Notes: a model not told the origin generated them from the sequence alone. DNA of 64,000 nt from Scilla litardierei (GCA_030789695.1 CM061139.1:108102837-108166836); one strand, 5' to 3'. Shown: positions 23,517 to 34,017, counted from the first letter of the stretch. Made by a program: numbers and translations.

Positions 23517-24150
23517 CATTATCCCAAAAATGGGGGGCATACAATTGGCATTATCCCAAAAATTAGATTCTTGGAATATGACGATGGACCAAATTGACAC
23601 CAAGGAAAATAGTCGAAAACGAATCAAAGTGTGCCAAATTGTCCATTTTCATAAAACGAAAATTATAATCATCAAAATACCAAATATAAATTCACTTATT
23701 GAATAAAGAAACGTACTCTTCAATACTCAATATTCTTGGTTAAATTTGTGCATGGAAAACAATTCTATGCAAGCAAAGAAATATAATCTATTTAACCAAG
23801 TTTTTAAGCGTCGAGCGACGAAATCACATATCATAGACATTGAATGAATATTAAATGTGCACGACGAAGTAAAAGAGAACATCGATGTATATATATTAAA
23901 ATATCATGAGTACATGCACAAATACATCCACTACATCATAAAAGTGCAACATCTATATCAACATCAAAAAGATACAACATAATCATCGAGACACCATAAT
24001 CAAACATCCAACAGAATGAAAGTACAACAAGTACACCGACATCCAAAATCCAAAATACATCAAAACACCGCCAAAACTCCATCCTAACCCAAAACACTCT
24101 CAACAAGATGTATCATCCAATGATCACAGGAGGGGCCTCCAAACTGACGC
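23517..24150 (-). other. Non-coding region between ORF3 and the PPTs of S
   Basis: AT-rich, with no open frame of note. It is the probable 3' untranslated part of the ORF3/genomic transcript. Confidence 0.5.
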
Positions 24151-25806
24151 TCAGGAGGAAGTGGCAGGATCAGCAGTCTCCATGGGTCCAGTCGAGGGAG
24201 TGGACTCAGGCTCTGCTGCAAGGAGTGGTGTGTGAACAGAAGGGATCGTCGGGGCAGGAGTGGAGACATCGACGACTGGCTCAACGGCAGGAGTATCAGC
24301 TGGTACATCAGCAGGCACGACTGGGTCAGGGATATCAGCAGGAGCAGCAGCAGCATCAGAAGTCTGATCCACTGGCGCAGAAGTCTCTGGAGCACCGGAA
24401 GAGGTGGCAGCTCCAGGAGCAGATGTGGTAGCAGCAGCAGCAGTGGCCTCAGCGCCACGAGCTAAGGAGGTGACAAGCTCATCAATCTCCTCGTCATCCA
24501 TCTCCTCGTCCTCAGAAACAGGAGGAGGAAGCTGAATACCCATCAAACTAGCCATACGGCACACTACGTCCTCGGTACGAGCCAAACGAGACTCGTGACG
24601 ATGAAGTAAGCGAACGACATCATCAAGTGTGGAGGTAGGAGGAGGGGCTGCAGCAGCTGAAGATGTGGCCTGGGATGCAGAATGAGTCGTCCGCTGCACG
24701 TGACGGAGTGCCGCAAGAGATTTCTTTACGGCCGTCGCGTTCAGTGGAGGACCAAGAGGACGCTCATCGTCAGGAGGCAAAGGTACGCGAAAATGACGGA
24801 ACACCAAAGTCAACAGACAAGGATAAGGGATATGCACAGATTTAGTGGTCTTGCGAACACACTCGAAAGAGTCCATCTTATCGAGTATAACGCGAGCCCA
24901 ATTAATCTCGCAACCCAAGAATAGAGCGTAAATCAACTTGAGGAACGGCTGGGATGGCAGAGAAGATGAGCCGTACTTGGGAAGCAAGCACGACTTCAGA
25001 ATGAGATTGAGCACCCATGCATTTGGCTTAAACGACTTCGAAGGAACACCAATGAAGGCAGGAGGGATCACATGGAAGATATCAGCTAGAACAGACTGAT
25101 CCAAAGAGGAGATATCATCAACAGAGATGTCTGACGGGAGGAGACCAGATGATGAACAACCAAGCAACTCCCCCAAGATTTCTGCCATGAGGACTATAGG
25201 AGTCCCCAAGACAGTAGTCTCGATGGAGTGGCTCTCATTGTAGTGGCCCCGGACACGATTTGCATAGAATAGTTTGACCAGGCGAGGATAGGGTCGAGGG
25301 TTCGCCTTAGGGTCGAAGCGAAGGTATTCTAGGAGCCCACTATAGGATAGGAGATCAGCTAAGCCAAGGAAGTCTGAAAACTGAACATAGTGCTCCAATA
25401 GCATCAGGCAGTGCTCAATACGGTTGTAGGCCGCTAGACACATAGGGTCGTCGCGACACAACGATATGTCAACACCACCAGCTGGCATTGGGCCCTTTCC
25501 CTTAGGCTGTCGAGTCCTAGGACGAAGTGGAGGAGTGGGTTCCCTATGGCCAGACTCATCCTCGGGTCTAAACTCAGTATCAGAATCAGGAGGAGTAGAG
25601 GGGGTATGAAGTATAGGCTTTCTAGACTTAGAATGTTTACCGGGTTTGACGGTCGCTGTCCTCTGCTTCTTCAGAGGAGGCAAAGACGGAGCAGCTTGGG
25701 TTGATTTAGCACGACGTTTGGGCTTAGAAGGATTCCTCGGGTTAGATGGCCCTACGGTCATGGGGGATGCCCCAGAGGGAGTGATAGGAATCCTCGTCTT
25801 TGCCAT
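24151..25806 (-). CDS. S ORF3: env-position protein with Transposase_32-like core, 551 aa
   Basis: Intact ATG-to-stop frame in the position where Sireviruses may carry an env-like gene. Residues 1-110 are Pro/Lys/Arg-rich with basic clusters (PKRRAK, PLKKQR, KPGKHSKSRK) that look like nuclear-localisation signals. Residues ~112-350 form a folded region with RPYPRLVKLFYANR, FKPNAWVLNLIL, LIYALFLG and ILDKM, resembling the 'putative plant transposon protein' domain (PF20167-like). Residues 393-422 are a likely coiled coil; 431-443 are acidic; 444-551 are Ala/Pro/Thr-rich. I see no signal peptide and no clear transmembrane segment, so 'envelope' refers only to position. It has its own upstream array and leader (25807-26600). 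Function unknown; the frame is undamaged although pol is not. Confidence 0.85.
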   Translation of the reverse strand: MAKTRIPITPSGASPMTVGPSNPRNPSKPKRRAKSTQAAPSLPPLKKQRTATVKPGKHSKSRKPILHTPSTPPDSDTEFRPEDESGHREPTPPLRPRTRQPKGKGPMPAGGVDISLCRDDPMCLAAYNRIEHCLMLLEHYVQFSDFLGLADLLSYSGLLEYLRFDPKANPRPYPRLVKLFYANRVRGHYNESHSIETTVLGTPIVLMAEILGELLGCSSSGLLPSDISVDDISSLDQSVLADIFHVIPPAFIGVPSKSFKPNAWVLNLILKSCLLPKYGSSSLPSQPFLKLIYALFLGCEINWARVILDKMDSFECVRKTTKSVHIPYPCLLTLVFRHFRVPLPPDDERPLGPPLNATAVKKSLAALRHVQRTTHSASQATSSAAAAPPPTSTLDDVVRLLHRHESRLARTEDVVCRMASLMGIQLPPPVSEDEEMDDEEIDELVTSLARGAEATAAAATTSAPGAATSSGAPETSAPVDQTSDAAAAPADIPDPVVPADVPADTPAVEPVVDVSTPAPTIPSVHTPLLAAEPESTPSTGPMETADPATSS

Positions 25807-26183
25807 GTTCGTGGCACAACGAGATCAATCAATCGATAGGAAAAGATCAAACAACCTAAGCACAAACCCTAGAACCGAAAACAACAAGCCCTAGAAAGAA
25901 AATCGAAACCCTAGAGATGAAAGCAAGCCCTAGAACTGGGAAATAGACCTAGGATCAAACCCTAGATGAGAAGGAGTATACCTAGGAGGAAGACGACGAC
26001 GATCGGCGGCGGAGATGGTCAGAAGAACGCCGAAGATCGACGGGAAGACGAAGAGACACGAGGAGGGATCGGGGGTTTTCGAGTTGGAGGAGAAGAAAAC
26101 AACCGACTAAAAGAAAAAAGAAGTCGGATTGAATGGGATTAAGTCGGTCGAAAAATGAAAAGACAAAACAGTCCCTGAGCACT
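25807..26183 (-). promoter_or_regulatory. Leader/possible promoter of S ORF3
   Basis: Minus-strand sequence between the dyad array and the ORF3 ATG. It contains CAATCCGACTTCTTTTTTC, which parallels the G2 LTR just after its TATA (CCATCCGACTTCTTCTTC), then a CT-rich stretch and several CTAGGGTTT telo-box-like motifs, and a CCTAG|GTATAC splice-donor-like site. No clear TATA box is seen. It may be an internal promoter with a 5' UTR; unproven. Confidence 0.45.
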
Positions 26184-26600
26184 TAGTCGGTCACAGTTCA
26201 AGCACTGACCGAATAGATTACGATCTAGTCGGTCGGTAAATGAGCTTGAACCGACTAAGTCGAAACAGAGGCAAAAAGAAAATTCTAAAAAGAGACTTAG
26301 TCGGTTTACGTTCAAATACTGACCGACTAAAACTAAATCTAGTCGGTCGATAAGTGAACTTGAACCGACTAAAAGAGCTAAGCTGGAGAGGAAATCCTAA
26401 TAGCTTGAGTTAGTCGGTCTGAGTTCTTTTACTAACCGACTAGATACGAATCTAGTCGGTTGGAGATTGAACTGATACCGACTAAAGAGTCCAAAAGTTT
26501 AGAGAATGAGCTAGTCGGTCTGAGTTCATTAGCTGATCGACTAGTTTCAAATCTAGTCGGTTGGTTGATGAACTGAGACCGACTAGATGAGTCCAAATAT
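26184..26600 (-). repeat. Internal AGTCGGTC dyad-repeat array of S
   Basis: Four units (AGTCGG at about 26184, 26299, 26412 and 26512), the same architecture as the LTR arrays and the array in G2, with partial remnants at 26102-26160. It lies ~380 bases upstream of the ORF3 ATG in sense orientation and outside the LTRs. Confidence 0.88.
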
Positions 26601-26828
26601 TGACAAATAAGTTCTCTCCTCAATACACTTGGACGATACATCGTAATCCTCTCAAAAATCATCTAAACTACCCCATTAAACATCGAAATCTCAAATACGA
26701 CATTCAAATATGAATTCGAGCATAAATTCAAAAATATCACATAAAATCCCGAAAAATCCAATAAGTCTAGCATGACGAAATATTGCGAAATATAATAGCA
26801 TGCAAGATAATTGAATGAAACATGAATC
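26601..26828 (-). other. Spacer between pol and the internal array of S
   Basis: AT-rich; no coding or repeat signal recognised. Confidence 0.4.
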
Positions 26829-29800
26829 CTATATCTCGGATTCACCCATAATCCCCAATTCTCGACGCAACCGCACAAAGGAGTCCTCCTTTAGGGGTTT
26901 CGTGAAAATATCGGCGATTTGCTTTTGGGTTTCAACGTACACTAAAATGATGTCCTTTTTAGCAACATGATCATCTAAAAAGTGGTGTCGGACATCTATG
27001 TGTTTAAATCGGGAGTGGTGCACCGGATTCTTTGAAAGACAAATAGCACTTTGGTTATCCACCATGATAGGGCTAGTATCACAATGAATACCAAAATCCT
27101 TTAGTGTGTGTCTCATCCAAAGAACCTGGGCACAAGTGGCACCGGCGGCAATGTATTCCGCCTCGGTGGTTGAAAGTGATACCGAATTTTGCTTCTTGGA
27201 AAACCAAGAGACAAGAGAATTTCCTAGAAAATGGCAAGTGCCACTAGTACTTTTCCTGTCGGATTTGCATCCCGCATAATCAGCGTCACTATATGAGACT
27301 AACTCATATGTGCTAGATTTCGGATAAAGTAATCCAAAATCTAAAGTGTAACTTAGATAGCGAAAAATACGTTTAACCGCTACTAAATGAGAATCCTTAG
27401 GTTGAGACTGATAACAAGCACAAATACAAACTGCAAACATAATATCGGGCCTACTTGCGGTAAGATAAAGTAAACTACCTATCATACCTCGATATAGACG
27501 AATGTCTACATCTTTTCCGCCTGTATCTTTATCAAGATGCGTTGTAGTGCTCATAGGAGTCTTTTTCCCGGAGGCATTCTCCATTCCAAATCGCTTTAGC
27601 AACTCCACCGTGTATTTCGTTTGGTGGATGAAGATTGCATCGTTCAATTGGCGAATTTGGAGACCTAAGAAATATTTGAGTTCGCCCATGTGGCTCATCT
27701 CAAATTGTTCCTTCATAACATTAGAAAACTCTTCGCAAAGAGTGAAGTTAATAGCACCGAAAATGATATCATCAACATAAATTTGAACTAATAAAATATC
27801 ATTATTCGCATGCTTAACAAAAAGTGTAGAATCGGCTTCTCCCATTTTAAAATTCAAATCCAAAAGAAAATTCTTTAGGCGATCATACCAAGCTCGAGGA
27901 GCTTGTCTCAAACCGTAAAGAGCTTTCTTTAGTTTAAAAACATGATTTGGAAATTTTTCATTTACGAAGCCCGGAGGTTGAGAAACGTAAACTTCCTCAA
28001 CAACATCTCCGTTTAAAAATGCACTTTTAACATCCATTTAAAATAACTTGAAATTTTTATGGCATGCAAAAGACAATAACAATCTAATTGATTCTAATCT
28101 AGCTACCGGAGCGAAGGATTCTTCGAAATCAATACCTTCCTCTTGTCGATAGCCTTGAGCTACTAACCGAGCTTTGTTCCGGACGATGACTTGGTTTTCG
28201 TCGGTTTTGTTCTTGAAGATCCACTTTGTCCCTATGACGGTGTGGTTCTTCGATGGCAAAGGAACAAGCTCCCATACCTCATTCCTCTCGAATTGAATGA
28301 GTTCCTCCTCCATGGCAAGGATCCAAGCACTATCTTCGCATGCTTCAACTATATTCTTTGGCTCTATCGATGAGGCAAAGGCACAATTGGTGAAGTGGTG
28401 GACTTGCGATCTTGTTTTGACTCTATCATGAATATTGCCAATAACTTGCTCATGGGGGTGGTCACGAACCGTATGAAGCCGTTTGGGAATTCCCTGATCA
28501 CTAGGAACATTCTCAACAACCTCATTAGTTGGGTTAGTATCAATAGAATCAATTGAATCATTAGACTTAGAATTATCAAACGAATCACATAAAACATCCA
28601 TAGAATCATCATCATTAGAAATTCTAGAAGTAGTAAAATTCTCATTAAAAGAGACATGTAGTGATTCCTCGATCGTAGAGGATCTTTTGTTGTATATCCG
28701 GTAGGCTTTGCTACGTGAGGAATACCCAACAAATATCCCCTCATCCGATCTTGGATCAAACTTGTCCAAATTTTCATACGTGTTTTTAATAAAACATTTT
28801 GCACCGAAAACACGAAAATGTTTAACTTGAGGCAATCTACCAAACAACAATTCATAGCAAGTTTGTTTGGTGACAGGCCTCAAAAGTATTCTATTAAACA
28901 CATAGCAAGCGGTGTGTACCGCTTCCGCCCAAAATTGATGGCCAAGATGGCTATCATCAAGCATAGTGCGAGCACACTCCACAAGCGTTCTATTCTTCCT
29001 CTCAACAACACCATTTTGAGGGGGTGCGCGAGGGAAAGAAAACGTGTGAGTAATTCCAAGATCATCACAAAAATTTGAGAAAGACTCATTCTCAAATTCA
29101 CCCCCATGATCACTACGAATAGTGACAATGGTGGTTCCGATGAGATTTTGTACTTTCTTCACAAATATTGTGAAGTTTTCAAAAGCTTCATTTTTATTAC
29201 ATAAGAAAAATACCCATGTAAATCTCGAATAATCATCTACGATGACAAGTCCATACCTTGCATTTCCTAAGGAAGCAATCTCTAGTTGGCCCAAATAAAT
29301 CTAGATGTAATAGCTCTAGTGGCCGTTTAGTAGAAATGCTTTTCTTAGGTTTAAATGAAGATTTAGGAAGCTTGCCACGTTGACAAGAATCACAAAAACT
29401 TTTCTTTTCAAAAACGAACTTCGGAAAACCTTTAATAGAATTTAATTTTGAAAGCTTATAAAGTGTTCCAAAGTTCACATGTCCAAAGCGTCGATGCCAT
29501 AAGTGTTGTTCACTTGTGTTGGCAACGAGACATTGTTTATAAGACTTAGGAAGATCCAAAATATAAATATCTTTATGGCGTGTGCCGGAAAATAATAAAT
29601 TATTATTATCATTCAAAATATGACACAATCCTTTCGCAAAGCTAACTTTGTAACCTTTGTCACAAAGTTGGCTTATTGAAATAAGATTATGATTTAAACC
29701 ATTAACTAGATAAACATCACTAATTAAGGGTTTAGATGGGTTACCCACTTTACCAACACCGACGATGGTTCCGCTCTCGTTGCCTCCAAAGACTACCCGG

Positions 29801-29937
29801 TTCCCATTAGCAATGGGCACCACTCCGGAAAGCAATTGAGCATCGCCCGTCATGTGTTTTGAACACCCGCTATCGAGTATCCAATTTCTCTTGGAGTTAA
29901 ATTTAAATTTGTTGCTCCGTTCCTTTTTCTTGAGTAC
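26829..29937 (-). pseudogene. S pol: protease, integrase, reverse transcriptase, RNase H
   Basis: Protease motif WILDSGCSKHMTGD lies near 29850-29895. The GAG-pre-integrase HHCC region follows (LWHRRFGH … CDSCQRGK). The integrase core has D in [10 protein letters not shown] in [10 protein letters not shown] and E in [11 protein letters not shown] one-base frame change near 29280 sits between FGPT and NARYGL. RT has KTAFLNG-equivalent MDVKSAFLNG and catalytic YVDDIIFG. RNase H has YSDADYAG, STTEAEYIAA and KHIDVRHHF, ending normally at 26829. A TAA at 28038-28040 replaces the Gln usual before MDVK. Two lesions in ~1030 codons indicate a young, recently inactivated copy. Confidence 0.95.
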
Positions 29938-29997
29938 CTATAGATATAAAATGTCGTATCATGGTACCCAAGGTCATTGGGTCCTCAAAGGTTAGAC
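29938..29997 (-). other. 60-nt intron-like spacer between S gag and pol
   Basis: On the minus strand, gag reads …LPK, then GTCTAACC…CTATAG (60 nt, GT-AG, with three in-frame stops), then a protease-proximal frame VLKKKER in the same phase. Without removal, gag stops at 29992. It may be a spliced intron, or simply gag termination with a reinitiated pol. 60 nt is near the lower limit for plant introns. Confidence 0.4.
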
Positions 29998-32232
29998 CTT
30001 TGGAAGCCAAGTCCAATTGGACTTAGACTTCCCCACATAATTACTACTATGCACAACATTCGAAAAATAAGCATTCATATAAATTTGTTTTTCATCCATG
30101 CTTGTGTCCTTTGGGCTCCAAATAGTGAAAATCTTGGGAGCCCTCATCCTATTGGGTGCATGCATGCGACGTTGATTTCTACGTGATGCATATTGTGGAT
30201 AGGCATAAGGAACATGATGAAATGGTGCATATGGATAATTATTCATATGATGTTGTGGGTGAACATATGCATGTGAGGGAACACGTGCGTGAGGGTGTCT
30301 CACATGGTGTGCACGTGCCCGTGAATGTGTTGCATAAAAATCATCATATGTGTGAGCCGGTGGAGTAGGACGTGTGTTCCTATGTGGCATGGTATTTGTG
30401 TACATGTAGGCATGACCCTTCTTTGGAGGTCCACCCAAGGTGGGTTTCTTTCCAAAAGAGGGTGTGTGCGAAGTGGAAGCACCATTGGTAGATGAACTAC
30501 CAATAGAGTGTTTGCTCCCACTCGGTGAGGCATCGGAAGTAGGCCTAACAAAAGTAGTGGCCGATTTGGATGAACTCCCTATCTTATACCCCAAGCCAAT
30601 GTGGTGATTGCCCGGAAGTAAATCATTTAGGATGTTATCCAAATGGTCTTTACCCTTATTGAATTTATTAATTCGGCCTATCGTGCACTCATATTTCTCG
30701 GTGAGAGAATGCATCGAAGCACCCAAAGTGGATATTTGCGATGTGAGCACATAAACACGAGACTTGAGATTTTCATTCTCAATACTCAAAGTCGAGTTTT
30801 GAGACGTCAAATCCGCTATCCTATGTTCTTCTAAATCCTCAACACTAACATGTTCAAGTTGAGTCTTGAGATTAACAATCTCATTCTTCAACTCTTCAAC
30901 AACGGTGTCGTTGTTGGTGATGATAGTCTTAGGCGAGGTTTTAATGCTAGCTAGGTCATCTTTTACCTTAGTATATCTATTTACTAATTTAGTGTATTTA
31001 GACCATAATTGAGAATTAGCATTCCTAAGGTCATCCATAGTTACCTCATCGCCTTCGTCGTCACTATCATCGGAAGAGGAGGATCCTTGATCATGCTCCT
31101 CTCTTGCCATGAAGCACATGTGCGCTTGCTCCACTTTCTCATCGTCCGACTCTCCGCTTGAGGAATCCTCGGAGTCGGTGAATGTTGCTCCGACAAGTCC
31201 CTTTTTGTACCCCTTTTTGTACTTCTTGGACTTGTCGAACTTCGGCGCCTTCCACTTCTCCTTTTGCTTGTTTTGAGGACAATCCGCTTTGATGTGTCCT
31301 GGCTTATTGCATTTAAAGCACAAAGGTGGAGAGGCGTTAGTAGAAGTAAATTTAGATTTTTGTTTGAAGTTACCCTTTCGGAAGAAGCGATTGAACTTCT
31401 TTGCCATGAGTGCAATGGATTCCATGTCCATTTCTTCTTCCGAGTCCTCATCATCGGTAGAGGTGGATGGAGCCGCCTTGAACGCAATCGCCTTTTTCTT
31501 AGGCACGTCTTGGTTCAAATAGGACTTTATCTTTTCTTGTAACTTCACCTTGCTATCTTTTCGTACCTCGTATGACATCAAAGTACACATCAATTGAACT
31601 ACGGTATACTTATTCATGTCATTACCTTCCTCGATGGCGAAGGTACGTTTCTCCCAAGAAGAAGGAAGTCCTTCGATAAGCTTCGAACACTTCTCCTTTT
31701 GGGTGTATGTTTTGCCGAGAGCTTCCAACTCGTTCATTATGTCGACGAAGCGAGCATAATACTCCTTCATCTTTTCTCCCTGTTCCATATGAAACAATTC
31801 GTAATCTCTATTGACTACTACGAGTTTAGAATCTCTTACCCGACTCGTTCCTTCATGCAAAATGAGGCGCGAATTCCAAATTTGATATACACTCTTACAT
31901 GTGCATATCTTATTAAAATCTTCGGGTTCCAATGCACATTGTAAAGCATTCATTGCTTTGGCATTTGCAATCTCCGCGGCGACCTCCGCGGTAGTCCACT
32001 TGTCGAAATCTTCTTCGGTAGGCACATTGTACTCTGACATGGTACTTCTCCACAATGAGGCGCTCCGGAGGAACGTTTCCATCCGGCATTTCCAATATCC
32101 ATAATTGACGCCGTTGAAGAATGGAGGCCTAGTCGAGGAATGTCCTTCCATGACCGAAGACGCTCCTTCACGGTTCCTGAAGGATCCATAATCCGCAGGT
32201 GGACGAACGGTCTTGTTGTCGTTGGCAGACAT
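29992..32232 (-). CDS. S gag, 746 aa (Sirevirus type)
   Basis: Starts ATG ~10 bases after the PBS and is fully open. Residues 35-230 carry the copia gag/UBN2-like region (PPFFNGVNYGYWKCRMETFL, ANAKAMNAL, IWNSRLILHEG, MKEYYARFVDIMNEL, LIEGLPSSWEKRTFAIEE). An acidic segment, a CFKCNKPGHIKADC zinc knuckle (~residue 310) and Lys-rich stretches follow. A long coiled-coil region (~395-545, leucine/asparagine-rich heptads) comes next, and then a Ser-rich and His/Tyr/Pro-rich C-terminus. The extended C-terminal half with coiled coil is characteristic of Sirevirus gag, some of which bind dynein light chain. No such motif is claimed here. The LTR promoter is ~780 bases upstream. Confidence 0.93.
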   Translation of the reverse strand: MSANDNKTVRPPADYGSFRNREGASSVMEGHSSTRPPFFNGVNYGYWKCRMETFLRSASLWRSTMSEYNVPTEEDFDKWTTAEVAAEIANAKAMNALQCALEPEDFNKICTCKSVYQIWNSRLILHEGTSRVRDSKLVVVNRDYELFHMEQGEKMKEYYARFVDIMNELEALGKTYTQKEKCSKLIEGLPSSWEKRTFAIEEGNDMNKYTVVQLMCTLMSYEVRKDSKVKLQEKIKSYLNQDVPKKKAIAFKAAPSTSTDDEDSEEEMDMESIALMAKKFNRFFRKGNFKQKSKFTSTNASPPLCFKCNKPGHIKADCPQNKQKEKWKAPKFDKSKKYKKGYKKGLVGATFTDSEDSSSGESDDEKVEQAHMCFMAREEHDQGSSSSDDSDDEGDEVTMDDLRNANSQLWSKYTKLVNRYTKVKDDLASIKTSPKTIITNNDTVVEELKNEIVNLKTQLEHVSVEDLEEHRIADLTSQNSTLSIENENLKSRVYVLTSQISTLGASMHSLTEKYECTIGRINKFNKGKDHLDNILNDLLPGNHHIGLGYKIGSSSKSATTFVRPTSDASPSGSKHSIGSSSTNGASTSHTPSFGKKPTLGGPPKKGHAYMYTNTMPHRNTRPTPPAHTYDDFYATHSRARAHHVRHPHARVPSHAYVHPQHHMNNYPYAPFHHVPYAYPQYASRRNQRRMHAPNRMRAPKIFTIWSPKDTSMDEKQIYMNAYFSNVVHSSNYVGKSKSNWTWLPKV

Positions 32233-32243
32233 AGCTAAGTATC

Positions 32244-32258
32244 TGGATCTGATACCAA
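32244..32258 (-). other. Primer-binding site of S
   Basis: The minus strand reads TGGTATCAGATCCAG just after the LTR end, a variant of the initiator Met-tRNA complement (AGAGC changed to AGATC). Confidence 0.85.
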
Positions 32259-32259
32259 A

Positions 32260-34012
32260 TATAATGCCCTACAAGCTACTGCACAAGTACTAGAGGGGAG
32301 GTGAATAGTACTTTAAAAATAACAAGGAGTATAATTCCTAATTATCGTGCAAACAACTACCAAATCAATTTACAGAAGCTTAAATTGATGACAACAACAA
32401 AATTAACAAAGCTAACAATTGAATATTACTGGGTTCGGATCCACCCAAGTCTCCCCGACTTGTTCCCGGTGATCCTACGTCCCAACCACCCGGATCCCCT
32501 CCGGATACTTAGGTTAGAAACCCTAACCTAAGATTTCCACTATGATATCTTGTGAAAAACCTTCACAAGATCAAATCATACATGCAATGGCAATAGTGAA
32601 TCCCACAACCCGGGATCACAACCTTCTCTCACAACCAAGAGAACCAATAAGCAATATAAATGAGTTTATAATGAAATAAACAATCTTACCACAAAATCCT
32701 ATACCTTGAGTTTTCTTACCAAATAGGTGCAAGGAGGGATTTGAGGAAGAGAAAGTCACCAAGACCTAGCACCACTGAAATGAGCAGCAATGGGTGCCTA
32801 GGAGTGATTTGGAGACTTGAATCAAGCTAGAGCTTGAAAGGCTCACCAAGAACAAACTTCTCTCAAGATGGATTCTAGATCTAGAATGTGAGAGAATGGA
32901 TTTCTTGTGAGGGAGAGAGCTTTGGAAATGAGTGAGAATCTCTAACTCTTTCAATCTCAATGAATCTATTAATAGTAGCTCTAACCTTGAGAGAAATGAC
33001 CAAGCTTCGTATTTATAGGGTCCCATAAAAACGAGTTAGGTCAAATCCCAACGGAAAGAAATCTGAAGCAGTTAGTCGGTCAAAGAACAAACACTGACCG
33101 ACTAATTCATCAACTAGTCGGTCAGTCAAACAACATGGACCGACTAAGTGATGAACAGAGAACAGAGTGAATTTCAGACCTAGAAATCTAGTCGGTCCAA
33201 GAAGACTGTCTGACCGACTAGTTTCACAACTAGTCGGTCGGTCAGTGAACTTAGACCGACTAAGAGTCAAAAACAATTAGTCTGAATACAAGTTGATTTA
33301 GTCGGTCCAAGAACAAATGTTTACCGACTAGATCATCAACTAGTCGGTCGACAAACGTTCTTAGACCGACTAACGATAAACAGTAGCTTAGGAGAAAATT
33401 GGCATGTACAGTAAAGCTCAACTAGTCGGTCAAAGAAGCATCACTGACCGACTAGTTCACAAACTAGTCGGTCGGTGAGTCAATGTAGACCGACTAACTG
33501 TAAACAGTACTGAGCAAGAAAATACAAACTGAAACTAGTCGGTCCAAGAAGCTTTGCCGACCGACTAGATCACCATCTAGTAGGTCAGTTCTTCTCCTTG
33601 AACCAACTAACATGCACAATAAAGTCCGAATCGAAGTGTGATGCTTCGAGAAAGTTAGAATGGATTTCTACTAAGATCATAAAGCTAAGATATGAGCGTT
33701 ATGAAGATAGAAATGTAAGATATACTCAAGGCTTAACATTCTATAGATCGAAACTAAAAGACTATAAATAAAACCTTAAAGAACGGTCTTCGAGAGCTTC
33801 GATCAAATCTTCATGACTTCCAAAATGGTCCAAAAGCTTCAACGAAGCTTTAGGCATTGAATATGAGCTTTGAGAAGTCTTGAGATGTCGCTATGAGTGT
33901 TCTCGTGAATTTGGCGATGATCTACATAACTGCGCTCACAAATTGTTAGTTCATGAATTATTTATGTTTGCTCATCATCCAAAACCAAATCCAGGGAGTC
34001 CAATACTCAACA
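32260..34012 (-). repeat. 5' LTR of element S
   Basis: Same length as 21467-23219 and nearly identical. The sense end …GCATTATA carries a C-to-T change relative to …GCATTACA in the other copy. TATA at 33010-33017. Array at 33073-33610. Confidence 0.95.
33073..33610 (-). repeat. AGTCGGTC dyad-repeat array, 5' LTR of S
   Basis: Five units aligned one-to-one with 22281-22820. A few dyad arms differ between the copies (for example GTTTACCGACT against GTTGACCGACT near 33320). Confidence 0.92.
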
Positions 34013-34017
34013 CATGT
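34013..34017. repeat. TSD of element S (right copy, CATGT)
   Basis: Directly follows …ACTCAACA; identical to 21462-21466. Confidence 0.92.

Larger units (their letters stand above)
21467..34012 (-). mobile_element. S: near-complete Sirevirus-like copia element with a third ORF
   Basis: 12,546 bases with two LTRs of 1753 bases each and a perfect 5-bp TSD. Minus-strand order: 5' LTR (34012-32260), PBS, gag (32232-29992), protease-integrase-RT-RNase H (29937-26829), a second dyad-repeat array, ORF3 (25806-24151), a region with several polypurine tracts, 3' LTR (23219-21467). An additional ORF after pol, a long gag and repeated PPTs are known hallmarks of the Sirevirus lineage. Coding damage is light: one frameshift near 29280, one CAA-to-TAA-type stop at 28038-28040, and stops in a 60-nt gag-pol spacer. 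It is inserted in the LTR of copia A. Confidence 0.93.

Noticed and set aside
28364..28855. 163-codon minus-strand frame
   Set aside because: It is another frame of the S integrase/RT region, which has the correct catalytic motifs in the overlapping frame.
12590..33610. Regular AGTCGGTC arrays as a CRISPR array
   Set aside because: Units are inverted dyads with related, not unique, intervening sequence. They lie in LTRs of a plant genome and no cas genes are present.
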